From assembly GCA_025531455.1 (NCBI GenBank), contig JAMYHL010000002.1:310001-374000 (forward strand): a DNA stretch of 64,000 nt. Reading direction: 5' to 3'. Below the pieces are notes generated by a model, which searched no databases, was not told where the DNA came from, and was given only the letters and a program-made list of their open reading frames with translations. The position numbers were made by a program, and so were the translations under genes. Each line of letters starts with the position of its first letter. Within the stretch, counting starts at the first letter, position 1. Positions 12,301 to 23,719 of this stretch are shown piece by piece. Source of the DNA: Apiotrichum sp. Y4204. Lineage: Eukaryota; Basidiomycota; Tremellomycetes; Trichosporonales; Trichosporonaceae.

Positions 12301-15300
12301 CGCGCCTTCCCTCGGCGGTGCTTCTTCGAACATCCCTTCGTCGGTCAGCGACATCAAGGCGCCCGAGGGAGTGTCCAACCTGAATGCCACCGCTCCGGAA
12401 TCGCGCTCCATTCCCCTTGGTGGCATCGCCGCTGGCGGTGCTGCCGCCCTCGGTGCTGCTGGCCTCACCGGTGCTGCCCTCGCGCACCGCGACAACAAGA
12501 CCGACGTCCCCGCCGCCACAAGCGACGTCCCAGCTCCTGCCACCCTCGCGACGGACGCGTCTACCGTTCCTGGCCTTTCGTCCACCGCGAACGTTCCGGA
12601 TGTCTCCTCGACTGCCCCCGGCGTCACCGGCCCCACTGGCATTGGTGGTGACCTTCCCACTGCTGGCGGCATCACCGGCCCTACTACCTCTACTGGCCCT
12701 ACTGGTATTGGTGGTGACCTCCCCACTGCCGGCAGCTTCACTGCCCCTACTGGCACTGCTGGCGATCTCCCCGCTCCCGGTAGCCTCACTGCTCCCACTG
12801 CCACCGTTGGCGGTGTCCCCATTGAGGGTGACTTCAACAGCAACACTGCTACCGTTGGTGACCTCCCCGCCACTGGCGGCGTCACCGCTCCCATCGGCAC
12901 CGTTGGTGACATCTCCACTGCGGGTGGCATTGCAGGCCCCACTGGCACCGTTGGTGACTTTTCCACTCAAACTTCCGACATGTCTGCTCCTGGCACTGCT
13001 GGCAACCTCTCCACTGACCGCTCGCTCGACCTCCCAGCCGGCACCATTAACAACTTCTCTGCCCAGGCCACCGACACCACTGGCCTGAACGCATCCGCCC
13101 CTGCGGACAGCAACGTCCTTGCTTCCGCTCCCACTTCCAGGTCCGTCCCCGTCGGTGGCATCGCCGCCGCTGGTGCCGGAGCCCTCGCTGCCGCGGGTCT
13201 CACCGGAGCCGCGCTCTCCCACTCCGACAAGAAAGACGCTTCCGTTCCCGATGCGACCACCGCCGGCGTTTCGGGCCCCAACGCCGCCTCGCCCACGTTT
13301 GCCACCTCCGCTCCTGGCATTGCGGCCCCTGCTGCGGCTATCCCTACTTCGCCTGGCACCGCTCCCGGCGTTGAGAATGCGTCGCTTCCTACTTCGGTTC
13401 CGACCGCTTCCATTCCCGGCGTTGATGCCACCCCACACGCCACTGCCCTCAACGTCGACGCTCCTGGCACTACTATCCCCGGAGCTGATTCGGTCCCGGC
13501 TGCCTCAACGTCGACTGGCGCCCCGTCCCTCGGTAACACCGCTTCCGAGTCGACCTTCATGGGTGCCGGCCCCGATGTCACTGGCGCCTCTCGCGGTGTG
13601 CCCACCGCCGACCTTTCCGCTGTCGGTGCCCCTGCTGCCGCTATTCCCGTTGCTGCGTCCACTGGTACAAGCACCGACGTTCCTGCGGGTCTCTCTCGCG
13701 ATCTGCCTGGCACTGGTGACTACACCTCCTCAGCCCAGGCGCCTATGGGCGGAGCTTCGACTCTCAACACTGTTCCCGGTGTGGATGCTGCGAAGGATGG
13801 ACAGGCCCCTCGTAATATCGACATTCCAGGCGAGTTCCCTGGCGAGTTCTCCAGTTCCTCGGCCCAGGCCGACACGGGTCTTCCGAGCGGCTCCACCACA
13901 GCGGCGTACACCACCCCTAACGAGGTCCTGCCCACGACGCTTTCCAACACTGACAATGTCGCCGCACCTCAGTCGCAGTCGCTGGATGTCAACGCCCCGC
14001 CCTCCGGCCTCGACCAGAACAGCCTCACTGCCGCCATTCGTGACATTCCTGTGACCGGATCGTCCAACAAGTACTCCCCCGGTGCTGTCGCGGGTATGGC
14101 CGCTGGCGGCGCCGCTGCGCTTGCTGCCGGTGCTGGTCTCGGCGCCTACGCCGGTGGTGCCTTCGACAAGAAGGACACGACTGCTCCTGCCGGCTTCGAG
14201 AAGTCGTCGTCAACTACGGATGCCCTTGACGCTGTCTCCACCACCGCCACCCCTGGCCTTGACACTGCCAGTGCCAGCACCATCACCGGTCCTGCTCTCA
14301 GCTCTACTACCGACAACACGACCGGTGCCATGGACGCAACTCGCTCGCTTGACACTGCTGCCCCCTCCGCCCCCGGTGTCTCCAGCTTCGCGGCTGCACC
14401 CGGTGGTGTCATCGGTGGTCCCGAGACGACTCTCCCCACCCAGGACAGGACCACCACCTCCACTGGCCTTGGCAGCGACCTCCCGGCTCTCGGCACGGAC
14501 TCCGCTGCCAACCTGGGCGCGAAGGACACGTCGCTCACTGGCACAGGTATGGATGCCCCCCCGGTTGACGAGAACTTGCGGGGTGCCAACAGCCCTACCC
14601 CTATTCCTTCCGTTGGCGCGTACCCCGTCGCTGGAGCCGCTGCCGCTGGTGCTGGTGCTGGCGCTCTCGGAGCTGCTGCCCTTCACTCTTCCGGCCCCTT
14701 CGCCGACATCTCCCAGACCGACACCTCCCTTCCTTCCGCTGACGCCTCCGTTCCGTCGGTTGACGCGCACTCCGCGCTCGACCGCTCGGTCCCGGGTGTT
14801 GGCGCGTCGGTTCCCTCGGTTGACGTTCCTACTGTTGACGCCAACGCTCCCTCGGTTGACGCTCCCAAGTTCGACGCTACAGCCCCCTCCGTCAGCGCGC
14901 CTACCGCCGCTGGCTCGCTTCCGTCCTCTGACGCCCCCGGTGTCGCGGCCCCCTCTGCTGATGTTCCCTCAGCCTCCGCTCCTGAGGGTGCAATGAACCT
15001 CGCCGCTACTCCCGCCGGCGTTCCCGCTTCGGACTCGACCACCGGCACCTTCGGCGACGCCACCACTGGTGTCTCGGACTCTCTTGTAAAGGCCCCGACT
15101 GCTGACGCTTCTGTCCCTGCCGTTGGCGCTTCTGCCCCTGCTGTCGACGCTTCTGTTCCCGCTTCTGACAACAAGGGCCTCGGTGGTGGTGCCATTGGCG
15201 GCATTGCCGCCGGCGTCGGTGCTGCTGCCCTCGGTGCTGGAGCCTTTGCCGGTTCCAAGCTCAGGTCTGGCGGTGATGCCGCCACGAGCGCCACCAACGA

Positions 15301-16654
15301 CGGCTCCACTGCCGTCAAGGGTGGCCTGGGCGGCTTCAACGACAAGATCGGCTCGTTCTCCACCCAGGCTACCGACGGCGTCACCGGTGTCCAGAACACG
15401 GCCACCGGCGCCATCGGCAACGCGTCGACCTTTGCCAATGACAACATTTCCAAGGTCCCCACCACGGGCCCTCTTGGCTCCGTCGGCACCTTTGCCAAGG
15501 ACACCTCCACCAAGGCTACTGGCGCTGCCACTGGCGCTGTTGACCAGGCCTCGACCACTGCCACCGGTGCGATCGGCAAGGTCCCGTCCATGGGCGTCGC
15601 GTCTGGCAAGGAGGCATCGGCTCCCTCTGGGGAAGGTGCCGCGCCTCAGAAGATGGGCTTCGGCCGTCGTCTCTCTGGTGTCTTCAAGGGTCTCGGCGGA
15701 AAGAAGCACCAGGACGAGCTCGCGGAGGCTAACGCCGCTGGCGTCCCGGCTCTGCCTGCTGGTGTCGCTGCGGGTGGTGCCGGCGCCGCTGGCGCTGGCG
15801 CCACTGCCGCCGGCCTTGCTGCGTCGGGCAAGGACACGGATGTCGCTGGTGCTCCGACTACCAACACCTCGGTCACCGCCCCGTCGGCCACTGCCCCTTC
15901 GGCTACCGCCCCCTCGGCCACCGCTCCCTCCGCGGACGTCACTGCCCCCGCAACTGACGCTTCCGTCAGTGCACCTGCCACGGAGACACCCACTGCGGGC
16001 TCTGGCCTCGGCTCGTCGTTCAACAAGATCAAGGACTCCACCACCGGCGCCGTGACTGGTGCTGCTACTGGGGCAACTGGTGTCGCTACCGGCGCCGGTA
16101 AGTCTGCCAACGACTTTGGCACCTCGACGGTCTCGTCTGGCAAGAACCTTGCTTCCGACACTGCCACCTTTGGCAAAAACTCGGCGTCCTCTGGCATCGA
16201 CTTCAGCAAGGACATTGGCAAGCAGTCATACGCCTCGGGCCTCACGTACGGCCAGGACACCGTGTCGGGTGCCGGTAACCTGGCCAAGAACACGACCGAC
16301 TCGGCCACCGACTTTGGCAAGAACACGACTGACTCGGCCACCAACTTTGCCAAGGGCACTGTCGGCAAGGCTGGTAATGTTGGGTCGTCGGCGCAGGGCG
16401 AGGGCAACAACTTTGCCAAGGACACCTCGACTGCCTTTGGCCTCTCGTCGGCTGCCCAGACCCCAGGGCAGACTCCCGACCAGACTCCTTCGCACTCGCG
16501 TTTCGCCTCGACTTCGGTCCCCACTACGCCTGTCACTCCGGCAGCCGCGCGGCACAACGCCGAGCCGTCGTCCTCGTCGGCCGTCAAGAAGCGCAAGTCG
16601 GGTTTCTTCCACAAGCTCAAGCAGGTTTTCAAGCACGACAAGAAGACTGTCTAA
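9310..16654 (+). CDS. Giant CBM48/AMPK-beta-like N-terminus with a 2,000-residue repetitive tail, MDG1/CRP1-like
   Basis: Exons are 9310-9360, 9662-9833, 9877-9899, 10099-10494, 10549-10723 and 10803-16654, all in phase, giving 2,222 residues. Residues 8-85 form a glycogen-binding-type E-set: VFVAGSFNDWSDKATPL, then FKYVVDGDWK. Yeast MDG1 and CRP1 share this N-terminus followed by a disordered tail but are far shorter. The tail is Ala/Thr/Gly/Pro/Ser-rich. It holds tandem repeats like NNLATQGTNALGGLTGQA (about 500-730) and eight Gly/Ala-zipper hydrophobic segments near residues 176, 421, 806, 1050, 1359, 1542, 1727 and 1928. A Gly/Ser/Thr region with repeated FGKNTTDSAT words, LEA-like, spans about 2037-2152. 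Basic amphipathic patches are GFGRRLSGVFKGLGGKKH (about 1891-1908) and the C-terminal SGFFHKLKQVFKHDKK. Function is unknown; glucan binding or scaffolding is inference. The 17-A run at 9602 lies in intron 1. Confidence 0.85.
9602..9618. repeat. A17 homopolymer in intron 1 of the CBM48 gene
   Basis: Seventeen consecutive A bases lie about 40 bp before the exon 2 acceptor. Read length here may be unreliable, but the run is intronic and does not affect the protein. Confidence 0.9.
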
Positions 16655-17166
16655 GCAGCAGTGCGTCGCGGCCGAGCCACACGCCCCATCCATCTTTATC
16701 TATACCCCTGTTCGATCTCAATCCTAATTCATCTCCTGTTTTACTTGCGGTGCTGCCGCGTAATCGATTCCAGAGTAATACGTACGCGTACGAACACTGT
16801 GCCCGGAGCTAGGAGCGGAAGTATGTTTCCACGTTTTGTTTTTTTCTTCTGTCGCTTTTCGCCGTACTTTCGCTTGCTTGCCGCAATGATCACACAATGG
16901 CCCACGGGCTGTTGTCTTTAATTACTTGGATGCAGATACATGAGTTTCCACTGGTGCCGTCGCTGTGAGCTGAGCAGTTTATTTTGATTCAAGGAGGAAG
17001 AAGTTGGAAGTACTGCCGGAGATGCTCCGCTATTGTTGTGCGTGCCGCCTTCCCCGATGAAGGGCAGTAGATACACTTGACCCTCACGTATGTACACTAA
17101 CTGCATAACGCTCTTCACAATCATCAACATCTACCCTTGCCGTCACTACATTCGCTAATCACTAAT
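16655..17166. other. Convergent intergenic region
   Basis: Shared 3' flanks of the CBM48 gene and the MED19 candidate. AT content rises, and T-rich runs such as GTTTTTTTCTTC (about 16837-16850) could belong to 3' ends. No gene seen. Confidence 0.5.
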
Positions 17167-18140
17167 CTACATGGGCTCCTCGGTACGCCGCTTAAACACA
17201 GCCTTGACGCCAATCTCGCTGCCCCCGCTCGCCCCGGTTCCAGTGGCGGGACTCGCGCTCCGGCTCGCACCCCCCTTGACGCGCTTGACAGAAGGGTACT
17301 CTCCCGGGGGCGCGGGGCGCTTGAGACCGGACAGCGTGCCCGGCCGCGCGCGGTTCGGCGCGAGCGTGAACCCCGGCGGGCGGGACGGTGTTCCCGGACG
17401 CGCTGGCGTCCCCGGTCCGCCGGGGGTACCTGCGCGCGGGGTGTAGTTTCCGCTTGTCGGGGGCGCCGACGCACGGGGGAACGGAGGGCGGACGGGGGTG
17501 CCGCCTGGCCGCCCACCGCGGGGGAGGAAGGGGGTTCGCGGGCCGCGCGGCGGGGGCGGATTCGGCGTTCCCGGCGCGCCGGCGCCGGCGCCGGCTGGCA
17601 GATCGGGGAGATCGGGGGCGAGGCTCTGTGGCCTATTTGCCTTTTTGCGACGGCGGCGCTCCTCGGCCTCCTTGACGCCCAGCTTCTCGCCGCCCGCGTA
17701 CCCCTCTACGCGGGTGCCCTGCTCGAGCCGCGCGGACGCGAGTACCTCGGAGGTTATGGGTACCAAGGGGCCTTCCCATGCCGGCGCGGCTGTCAGGAGG
17801 GGGAGGAGCGAGTGCTCGGCCTGGTTCCCCATAGGGACGGGGTCTAGGTGTCAGTTTGTGGAGTTATGGGATGGATGGGCGGGTGATGCGCTAGACACGC
17901 ACCGATGCAGTCCTCGATCAGGCCGACGTAGCCCTTGCTCAGCCCCTGTTTCTTCTTCGCGCGCGGGCGCGCAGCATCGGCCTCGTCGTCCGTCTCGGGG
18001 ATGGGGTCAAAGTATGGTCGCACATAGGTGTTGTACAGGCCATCCAGGTGAAGAAGGGAGATGAGGTCGAGAGACGCGTGCAGATGTTTCTGCGGCGGGT
18101 CTTGTTGTCAGTGAACGGCCCGGTCGCTCGGGCTCACCAT
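17167..18140 (-). CDS. Mediator subunit 19 candidate (Med19/Rox3-like)
   Basis: Med19 is a head-module subunit of Mediator linking activators to RNA polymerase II. The model is complement(17167-17843, 17903-18089, 18138-18140), giving 288 residues. Exon 1 is exactly the ATG, followed directly by a GTGAGC intron; an in-frame stop lies just upstream, which supports this start. The N-terminus reads MKHLHASLDLISLLHLDGLYNTYVRPYF without interruption. After an acidic linker come GLSKGYVGLIEDCI, SLLPLL, PLVPITSEVLASARL and a basic EAEERRRRKKA. This order (LI-x-x-Y/L helix, VRPY, short core, basic tail) matches fungal Med19. The C-terminal half is Pro/Gly/Arg-rich and probably disordered, ending KAVFKRRTEEPM. 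The assignment rests on motif order only; another small nuclear protein is possible. Confidence 0.6.
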
Positions 18141-18697
18141 CCCAGACAGGGAGAATCAGCTCGGCGGAGCCTGCAGCCGTTGACGGAACTATTGCTAAGG
18201 TTTGTTCCGGTAGGCGGCTGCTTTCTCCGTTCTTGGGGATGTCCATGATGGTTTGCGTGATAGTGATAAGTATGCAAGTGGAACAACAAAGATGACTTCC
18301 AAGAGTGTGTTAAGGTGAAGTGCCGTCGGAATGGGAGCTTGGGCGTGATGGACTTCCGCTGTGCCTGAACTGAAGTGGTGTTTCTTGCCACGTGTCGCCT
18401 GTGTGGCACATACACTTTCCTCTGGGGCTCTGGCACCGAGTACTGGTTGCGCCACTGCAACCAACACAATGGCACCATGTCGCTGACTGCAATTGCACTC
18501 GATCAAGCATCGGATACACAAAGTTCATAGAGAAGAGGAGGGGGTCACTAATAAAGAGGGCTGCGGGCTATGGAGAAGGACATGAGGCAGACTCCTTCGT
18601 CCGAAAGAAAACTTAGAGAAAACTAAATTAGGAGAGGTCATCTGAGGATCAGCAGGTGTCAACTATTCAAGTGGTTGACGCTCACCTTGTCTGACGA
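18141..18697. other. 5' flank of the MED19 candidate and 3' flank of the secreted repeat gene
   Basis: No coding frame is convincing. Just past the stop of the repeat gene (about 18640-18684, minus strand) a GTGAGC...CAG pair could form a 3' UTR intron. Confidence 0.4.
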
Positions 18698-19710
18698 TTA
18701 CGAAGCAGAAGAGAGAAGGACCTTGTCGGCGTTTGGGAGTGGGGCACCTGAGAGGTCAGATAATAGAAGATTAGACGCTCACCGTCAACCTGTCCAGCTT
18801 GGCTGGTGAGCCCGCTGAGGCTAACGACAACTTCCTGGACAACCTCGGCAAGGTTGCCAAGACCGGCGTCGGGAAGGTCACGGCGATCGAGAGGGGAAGC
18901 ACCAGAAAGACCTGACAGTCAGCTCATGCAGACAATACTAACTCACCTCCAAGAGCCTGGTCGAGAACCTGGCCCAGCTGGGTGAGGACATCCTGAAGGC
19001 TGGCGGGGACTGGGACAGCACCGCGACGAAGAGGGGATTTGGGGACTTCGACGGGGGCAGCGCCACTGAGGCCTGACAATCAGCTCATGCAGTACAATAC
19101 TAACTCACCTCCAAGGACCTGGTCGAGAACCTTGCCCAGTTGGGTGAGAACATCCTGGAGGCTGGCAGGAACTGGGACAGGACCGCGACGAACAGGGGGC
19201 TTGGGGACTTCGACGGGAGCGCCACCGAGTGCTGACGGTTAGCCCAATGCGAGGCAAGTACCTACCTTTAAGAACAGAGTCGAGGAGCTTGCCAAGCTCA
19301 CCCAAAAGGTTCTTCAGGCCATCGTCGACAACAGTGGCGGCGTCTCGACAGTTAGCACAGACGTATGGAGGCAACGTGAGGGAGAGGTCGAAGCAGAACT
19401 CACCAGGCACCTTGACGGGAGGCTTGTCCACCGTTCCGACGACCTCCTTAGCCTTGTTCACCGCGTCGGTGAGAGCAGGCGGGGTACGCTCAACTGCTGG
19501 TTAGCGGTCTGAAGGAATACAATAACAGGTCCGGAAAGGCCAGCGAGAACTTTGGCAGTGGTGAGAGCCAAGCTCGAACCATGGTCGGGGGAGAAGGAAA
19601 AGAAAAGAAAAAAAAAAAAAAAAAAAACTAAACTTACGATTGTGGACGGGAGCGGCATTCACTGTCGCGAGAACAGCGAGGCCCGCAAAGAGAGGGGTGG
19701 TGATGCGCAT
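18698..19710 (-). CDS. Secreted protein made of tandem exon-encoded repeats, 222 residues
   Basis: Family not recognised. The model is complement(18698-18747, 18783-18911, 18947-19072, 19109-19231, 19266-19343, 19404-19493, 19638-19710). Every intron is phase 1, so exons 2 to 6 are symmetric. The N-terminus MRITTPLFAGLAVLATVNA is a clear signal peptide, followed by APVHN. Exon 2 encodes KAKEVVGTVDKPPVKVP and exon 3 GLKNLLGELGKLLDSVLK. Exons 4 and 5 encode near-identical units: APVEVPK, a dibasic RRG, VPVPASLQDVLTQLG and VLDQ. Exon 6 is a diverged unit with DRRD and NLAEVVQEVV. Each unit looks like a Pro-rich linker plus an amphipathic helix, and the RR pairs are possible Kex2 sites. There are no cysteines. 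A TATATAAG lies about 160 bp upstream. Intron 1 carries a T-rich run that could be misread, but it is outside the coding sequence. Confidence 0.75.
18912..19108 (-). repeat. Tandemly duplicated exon plus intron inside the secreted repeat gene
   Basis: The intron at 19073-19108 (36 nt) and that at 18912-18946 (35 nt) differ by about one substitution and one indel. The 126-bp exon between them closely matches exon 4 (19109-19231). This is a recent tandem duplication of an exon-intron block, later edited to slightly different lengths. Confidence 0.8.
19608..19627. repeat. A20 homopolymer in intron 1 of the secreted repeat gene
   Basis: Twenty A bases on the plus strand (T on the coding strand) follow the 5' splice site of intron 1 closely. 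They are intronic. Confidence 0.85.
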
Positions 19711-22427
19711 AGCAATTAAGTGAAGTTGTGGAGTATTATTGAGAAGGCAAGGAGAACACAGCAAGTAAGAGCGGGACGAAGGAGAGGGTTAAAATCAAGT
19801 AGAGGTGGGGTGAAGAAGAATGGTGAAAGAAGGGTGAAGTGAAGAGAGAAGACGCAAGGTTGTTGGTCTTATATATCTTTCAGTCCGCCCCATCGGTACC
19901 ACCACAATCACAAGCCTGCGTTCATTGAGAGGGTGAGGCGAGAGGGGCCTGAGGGGTGCGGCCTGAGGGGTGCGGCGTGAGGGCAGCCGCCTGAGGGGAG
20001 TGGTGCGAGAGATGTTTGAGGTAAACGGTTCCGAAGGGCTTACGAGGTGAGGCCCAGACGATGTCGGGGAACGACAGCGAGGGGGCAGCGTCCTGCAGAA
20101 CACCAGTAGTGCTGCGGAGAGATCGGTGCGAGCAGCTAGTTCGATCATGAAGCAAGGGGGGGACGATAGCGCCCTTCGCAATCTCGAGCCAGCTGCGAGC
20201 GTCGGACGCGACGCGTAAGCAGCTCGATCCCATCAGATGAGAAGGACGAAATATTTGGGGACAGTGCTTGGGAGGCTGAACGCGCTAGTGCGTTGCGGAT
20301 CTTGCTGAGTGTTCGGGCATGGCCTCGCACTGCGCAGCCGGACGGGGGAGACCCGCGGGACGGACATTGGATGACTGGACTTTGTGATGATCCGTCGCCC
20401 TGAGGATCTGAGAGTTGACGAGCTGCGAAAGAGGGGCCACGACCGAGGAGGAAAAGCGCTGCCCAAGCTACAAGCTGCGAGCTGGAGGAAGGTGTTGGCG
20501 TCGCGTTAGCGGATCGTCGGTTAGTAATCAGCGAGCAATGGCTCATCGCCCCGATCGCCTCTGCTTCCTCGACAAAAACACAAATACCACGGCCTGTAAG
20601 ACCGACACCTTCATGACATTGTCTTAGTGACCAGTGAGATTCATCGTTTACCATATTTTGTACGATCGTTAGTGTTCTGCAACCTCATCCGGTCCTACAT
20701 GCCGTCGGGCCTATCGCACATCGCAGGCGGTGACAGCCATTTTACATGAGAAGGTGCTCGTCCGCCGGTATCAATCAAGTTGAGTCCCAAGAGATGATCT
20801 GCGCGGTGACAGATCCGATGAAACCAGCAGCTGAACCGCCGTACCGCTGATCGGTACGCCACTTGGCGTCACAGAAGCACGCTAGTGCGCTAGCGCCTTA
20901 GTGCACTGGCGCGTGCAATAGGAATTTCAGTCCCAAAGTGTCCTAACCACTGCCCTAGAGCAACGCGAGAGAACCGCGACGCCAATGCTCTGGCCGGCCC
21001 TCTGGAGGCAATATCCAGGTTCTCCCAGACCGAGACCCAGCTGCATCCTCAGATTTTCACAGTCTTCTCGATCTTCTCTTTCGGCTTGGCGCGCGTCATC
21101 GTCGTGGATTCTTTGCGGCCTCCGGCCTCCTCCCGAATCGACTTCCCGATCGATGGATTATCTCAGGCGCGTGACGCGCCTGACGCGCCTCACGCGCACA
21201 GGCTTCCGCTACTCCGCGCTCCGGAATCTGGGGCTCGTATCCATGGTGTTAATTGATTGGCGGATCAGCGACATTAGTTTAGCCCCTGCACGATCGAAGG
21301 AAGGTCCGCGATCTGGATAAGTCCGGATCGCAGCTCACTCGCCCTGTCAGCCTGATACCTGGCGCTCTCCCATGAGGTCGTAGGAACCATTGGCGACTCC
21401 GTGCCGTCGCTCAATGGGTTATGGCCACCAGGTTCTCTCACTAGCTTGCCCCTGCGGTTTGACCAAAGACATCCGGTACGTGGCATGAGGCAGAACGCCG
21501 CAAACGAAAAGTTGCGTCCACTGTAATGCTGCATGGCCTCGGGCGAAGTCAGCGCACAAACACACAAGCGTCCTAGTAAGTAGATCAGGCCGATCAGAGA
21601 GGCGATTTGCAAGGGGATCCGGCTTTTCCGCCGGCGATCTGGCTTCTCCGCCGGTGATGGCGTGAAACACCCTGAATCTCATAAATATGAAGTGGCCGAA
21701 GCGGATTGCTGCGCTTGCTGCTCTGATGGCCGATGTGCGCGGTTGTATGTGACTGATGATCATTCATCACTGATCACTGATCGGTGGCTCGGTGGATCGG
21801 TGGCGGTTTATGACTCACGCCGAACGACCAAAGGAGCGGCGCGGGGCAGCGCCATCACCATACCCCAGCACCTGATGCGGGAGGTAAGAAGTTCTCGCAG
21901 TTCACGAATGGCCCGTTTGTTTCCCTACATGTCCAAAGATCATAAGCCCGCCAACGTTTGCCGATGCTTCTCGAGATCTCATTCCTTAACCAGGGTTGGC
22001 GCCAATATGCGTTGCCCAGGGGTTGCGCAGCGTAGGGCAAGAAGGAAAGCGAGCTGTTGTTGTCTGCCCTGTGTCAGCTGTGCAGTTATATGGCCTGAAA
22101 TCACGAGCGCGATCAGAAGCTTTCCACCACGATTGGTCCCTGTGGCCCGTTCATCGCGATGCGGTGTCAGTTGATATGAGCTGGTCACGTGCAGCAATGG
22201 CCTGTGGTCATTAGATTGTCGACGGACTGTCGACGGACTGCCGGCGGACACCTCCACTCCTGCAAACAACTATGCGGACGCCCTCGCTGGTGATACACTG
22301 CTGATATTTTCGAAAGCCTCGTGCGCAATCAGAACCAACTTCCTCTCACACGGGACTCCGAACATGGTGATGCATGTCCCAGGCCCGGCTGTACAAAAAC
22401 CACTGGTAAGCAGATGGAAAGAAACGC
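19711..22427. other. Intergenic, 2.7 kb, no gene seen
   Basis: Contains a short tandem repeat near 19940-20000 (two copies of CTGAGGGGTGCGGC), GACGCGCC words near 21165-21200 and a GATCACTGATC-rich spot near 21750-21810. Frames are short and contradictory on both strands. This is the 5' flank of the secreted repeat gene and the 3' flank of RPL5. Confidence 0.5.
19868..19875 (-). promoter_or_regulatory. TATA box for the secreted repeat gene
   Basis: TATATAAG on the minus strand, about 160 bp before the start codon at 19710. Few other genes in the window have a TATA box this clean; the 31.3-kb secreted precursor is the other. Confidence 0.5.
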
Positions 22428-23719
22428 TTAGTCGCGGTCGGCCTTGAAGGCGGCGATCTTCTCCTCGACGCGAGCGCGGCGCTCCTCGCGGGTGAGGCGG
22501 GCAGGGCGCTGCTTGGCGGACTCGGCCTTCCACTTGGCGGTGTCCTTCTCGGTGGGCTTGAACTCGGGGTTCTCACGGATGGCCTCGAAGGCGTTGGTGT
22601 ACATCTCCTCCATGTCCTCCGATCCAATGTCGTCGGCAAGGTAGGTCGAGAACTGCTTCTTGAAGCGCTCGTCGTCCTCCTCCTCAAGGTCCTCCATGTA
22701 CTCGGCGACGTGGCCACCAACGATGTACTTCTGGAGAACCTCCGAGTCAAGAAGCTTGGTCTCGGGGTCGAAGCCGGGGAAACGCTTCTCCGAGTGGGGG
22801 ATGAAGATACCACCGTCCGAGGCACCCTTCATGGCACCGAAGACACGGTTACCGGTCGAGGTGCGGCGGAGACCGACATCGAGGTAAGCCTTGAAGGGGC
22901 GGGGCTCGTCGTCACCGAGAGCCTCGACGAGCTCGAGCTCACCGGAGGGCTCGGTGAAGCCCTCGTACTTGTCGGCGAGGCCGAGCTTGGTGAGGGCACG
23001 ACGGGCAACGAGGAGACCAGTGGCGTAGGCAGCGGTCCAGTTGGTAAGACCGTGCTTGATGCCGTACTTGGGGAGCTCCTTCGACGAGGCGTGAGCGAGA
23101 ACGAAGTCGCCCTGGAGCTTGGCGTAAACGATCTGGCAGATCACCTGACGGTTGGTGAAGCGGACGACGAGGCGGTACTTGGGCGAAGCGTACTTGTTCT
23201 TGGCCTGCAATGGTCAGCTCACTGATTCTCTGCAAGTGCGCGCCCAGACCAATCCGAGCTTCCATCTCCAATCGACGCCTTCTGAAGCTCAAACCAGCCG
23301 GTAGCGCAAGTCCGAGGAAACTCGCCTGAGCAACAAGACGCTTGCGGGCGTAGTAGTCGGTCTTGCCCTCACGACGACGACGGGGCTTAACCTGGAAGCG
23401 GCTGAAGGGTTAGAATTCTGTTCCATCTCCACGATAATCCTCGCTAGCTCCGAGGAGCCATAGCGCCGCCAAGATGCTAACCTGTAGTACGCGCTGTTCT
23501 TCACGCTGTGGGGATCAGTATTCTGCCAAGCGTCGTTCAGTCCTTCATCGCGACCACCGAGCGGACGACACTGTCGCGCCGAGAAAATTTCGGGACATCT
23601 TTCGACCTCGCTGGTCTCCGCCCATGCCTTTCTCGCGCACCAGTCGTGGATCTCCGTCGTCTCGTCCGTTGTCGCCGCTCGGTGTCGTGCGCGCGTACTC
23701 ACACCTTGACGAAGGGCAT
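22428..23719 (-). CDS. RPL5: 60S ribosomal protein L5 (uL18)
   Basis: RPL5 binds 5S rRNA with RPL11 and forms the central protuberance of the 60S subunit. The model is complement(22428-23204, 23326-23401, 23482-23505, 23703-23719), giving 297 residues, the family length. The N-terminus MPFVKVVKNSAYYSRFQVKP and PRRRREGKTDYYARKRLVAQ are textbook, followed by KNKYASPKYRLVVRFTNR. Exon 1 is 17 nt and exon 2 is 24 nt. The intron before exon 4 (23205-23325) begins CAG|GCGAGT, so it is a GC-AG intron; no GT donor nearby keeps the conserved VAQAKNKY. The promoter side carries a GCCAGCC-rich tract starting about 70 bp upstream. The start is fixed by the conserved MPFVKV. Confidence 0.96.

Noticed and set aside
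10814..13438. 874-codon open frame antisense to the CBM48 gene
   Set aside because: It lies inside a GC-rich Ala/Thr/Gly exon, whose antisense rarely contains stops. Its protein is Gly/Ser/Arg low complexity without domains, while the sense frame continues an intact spliced gene.
20145..20654. 169-codon minus frame upstream of the secreted repeat gene
   Set aside because: No domain, mixed codon usage, overlapping frames of equal length, and no splice partners.
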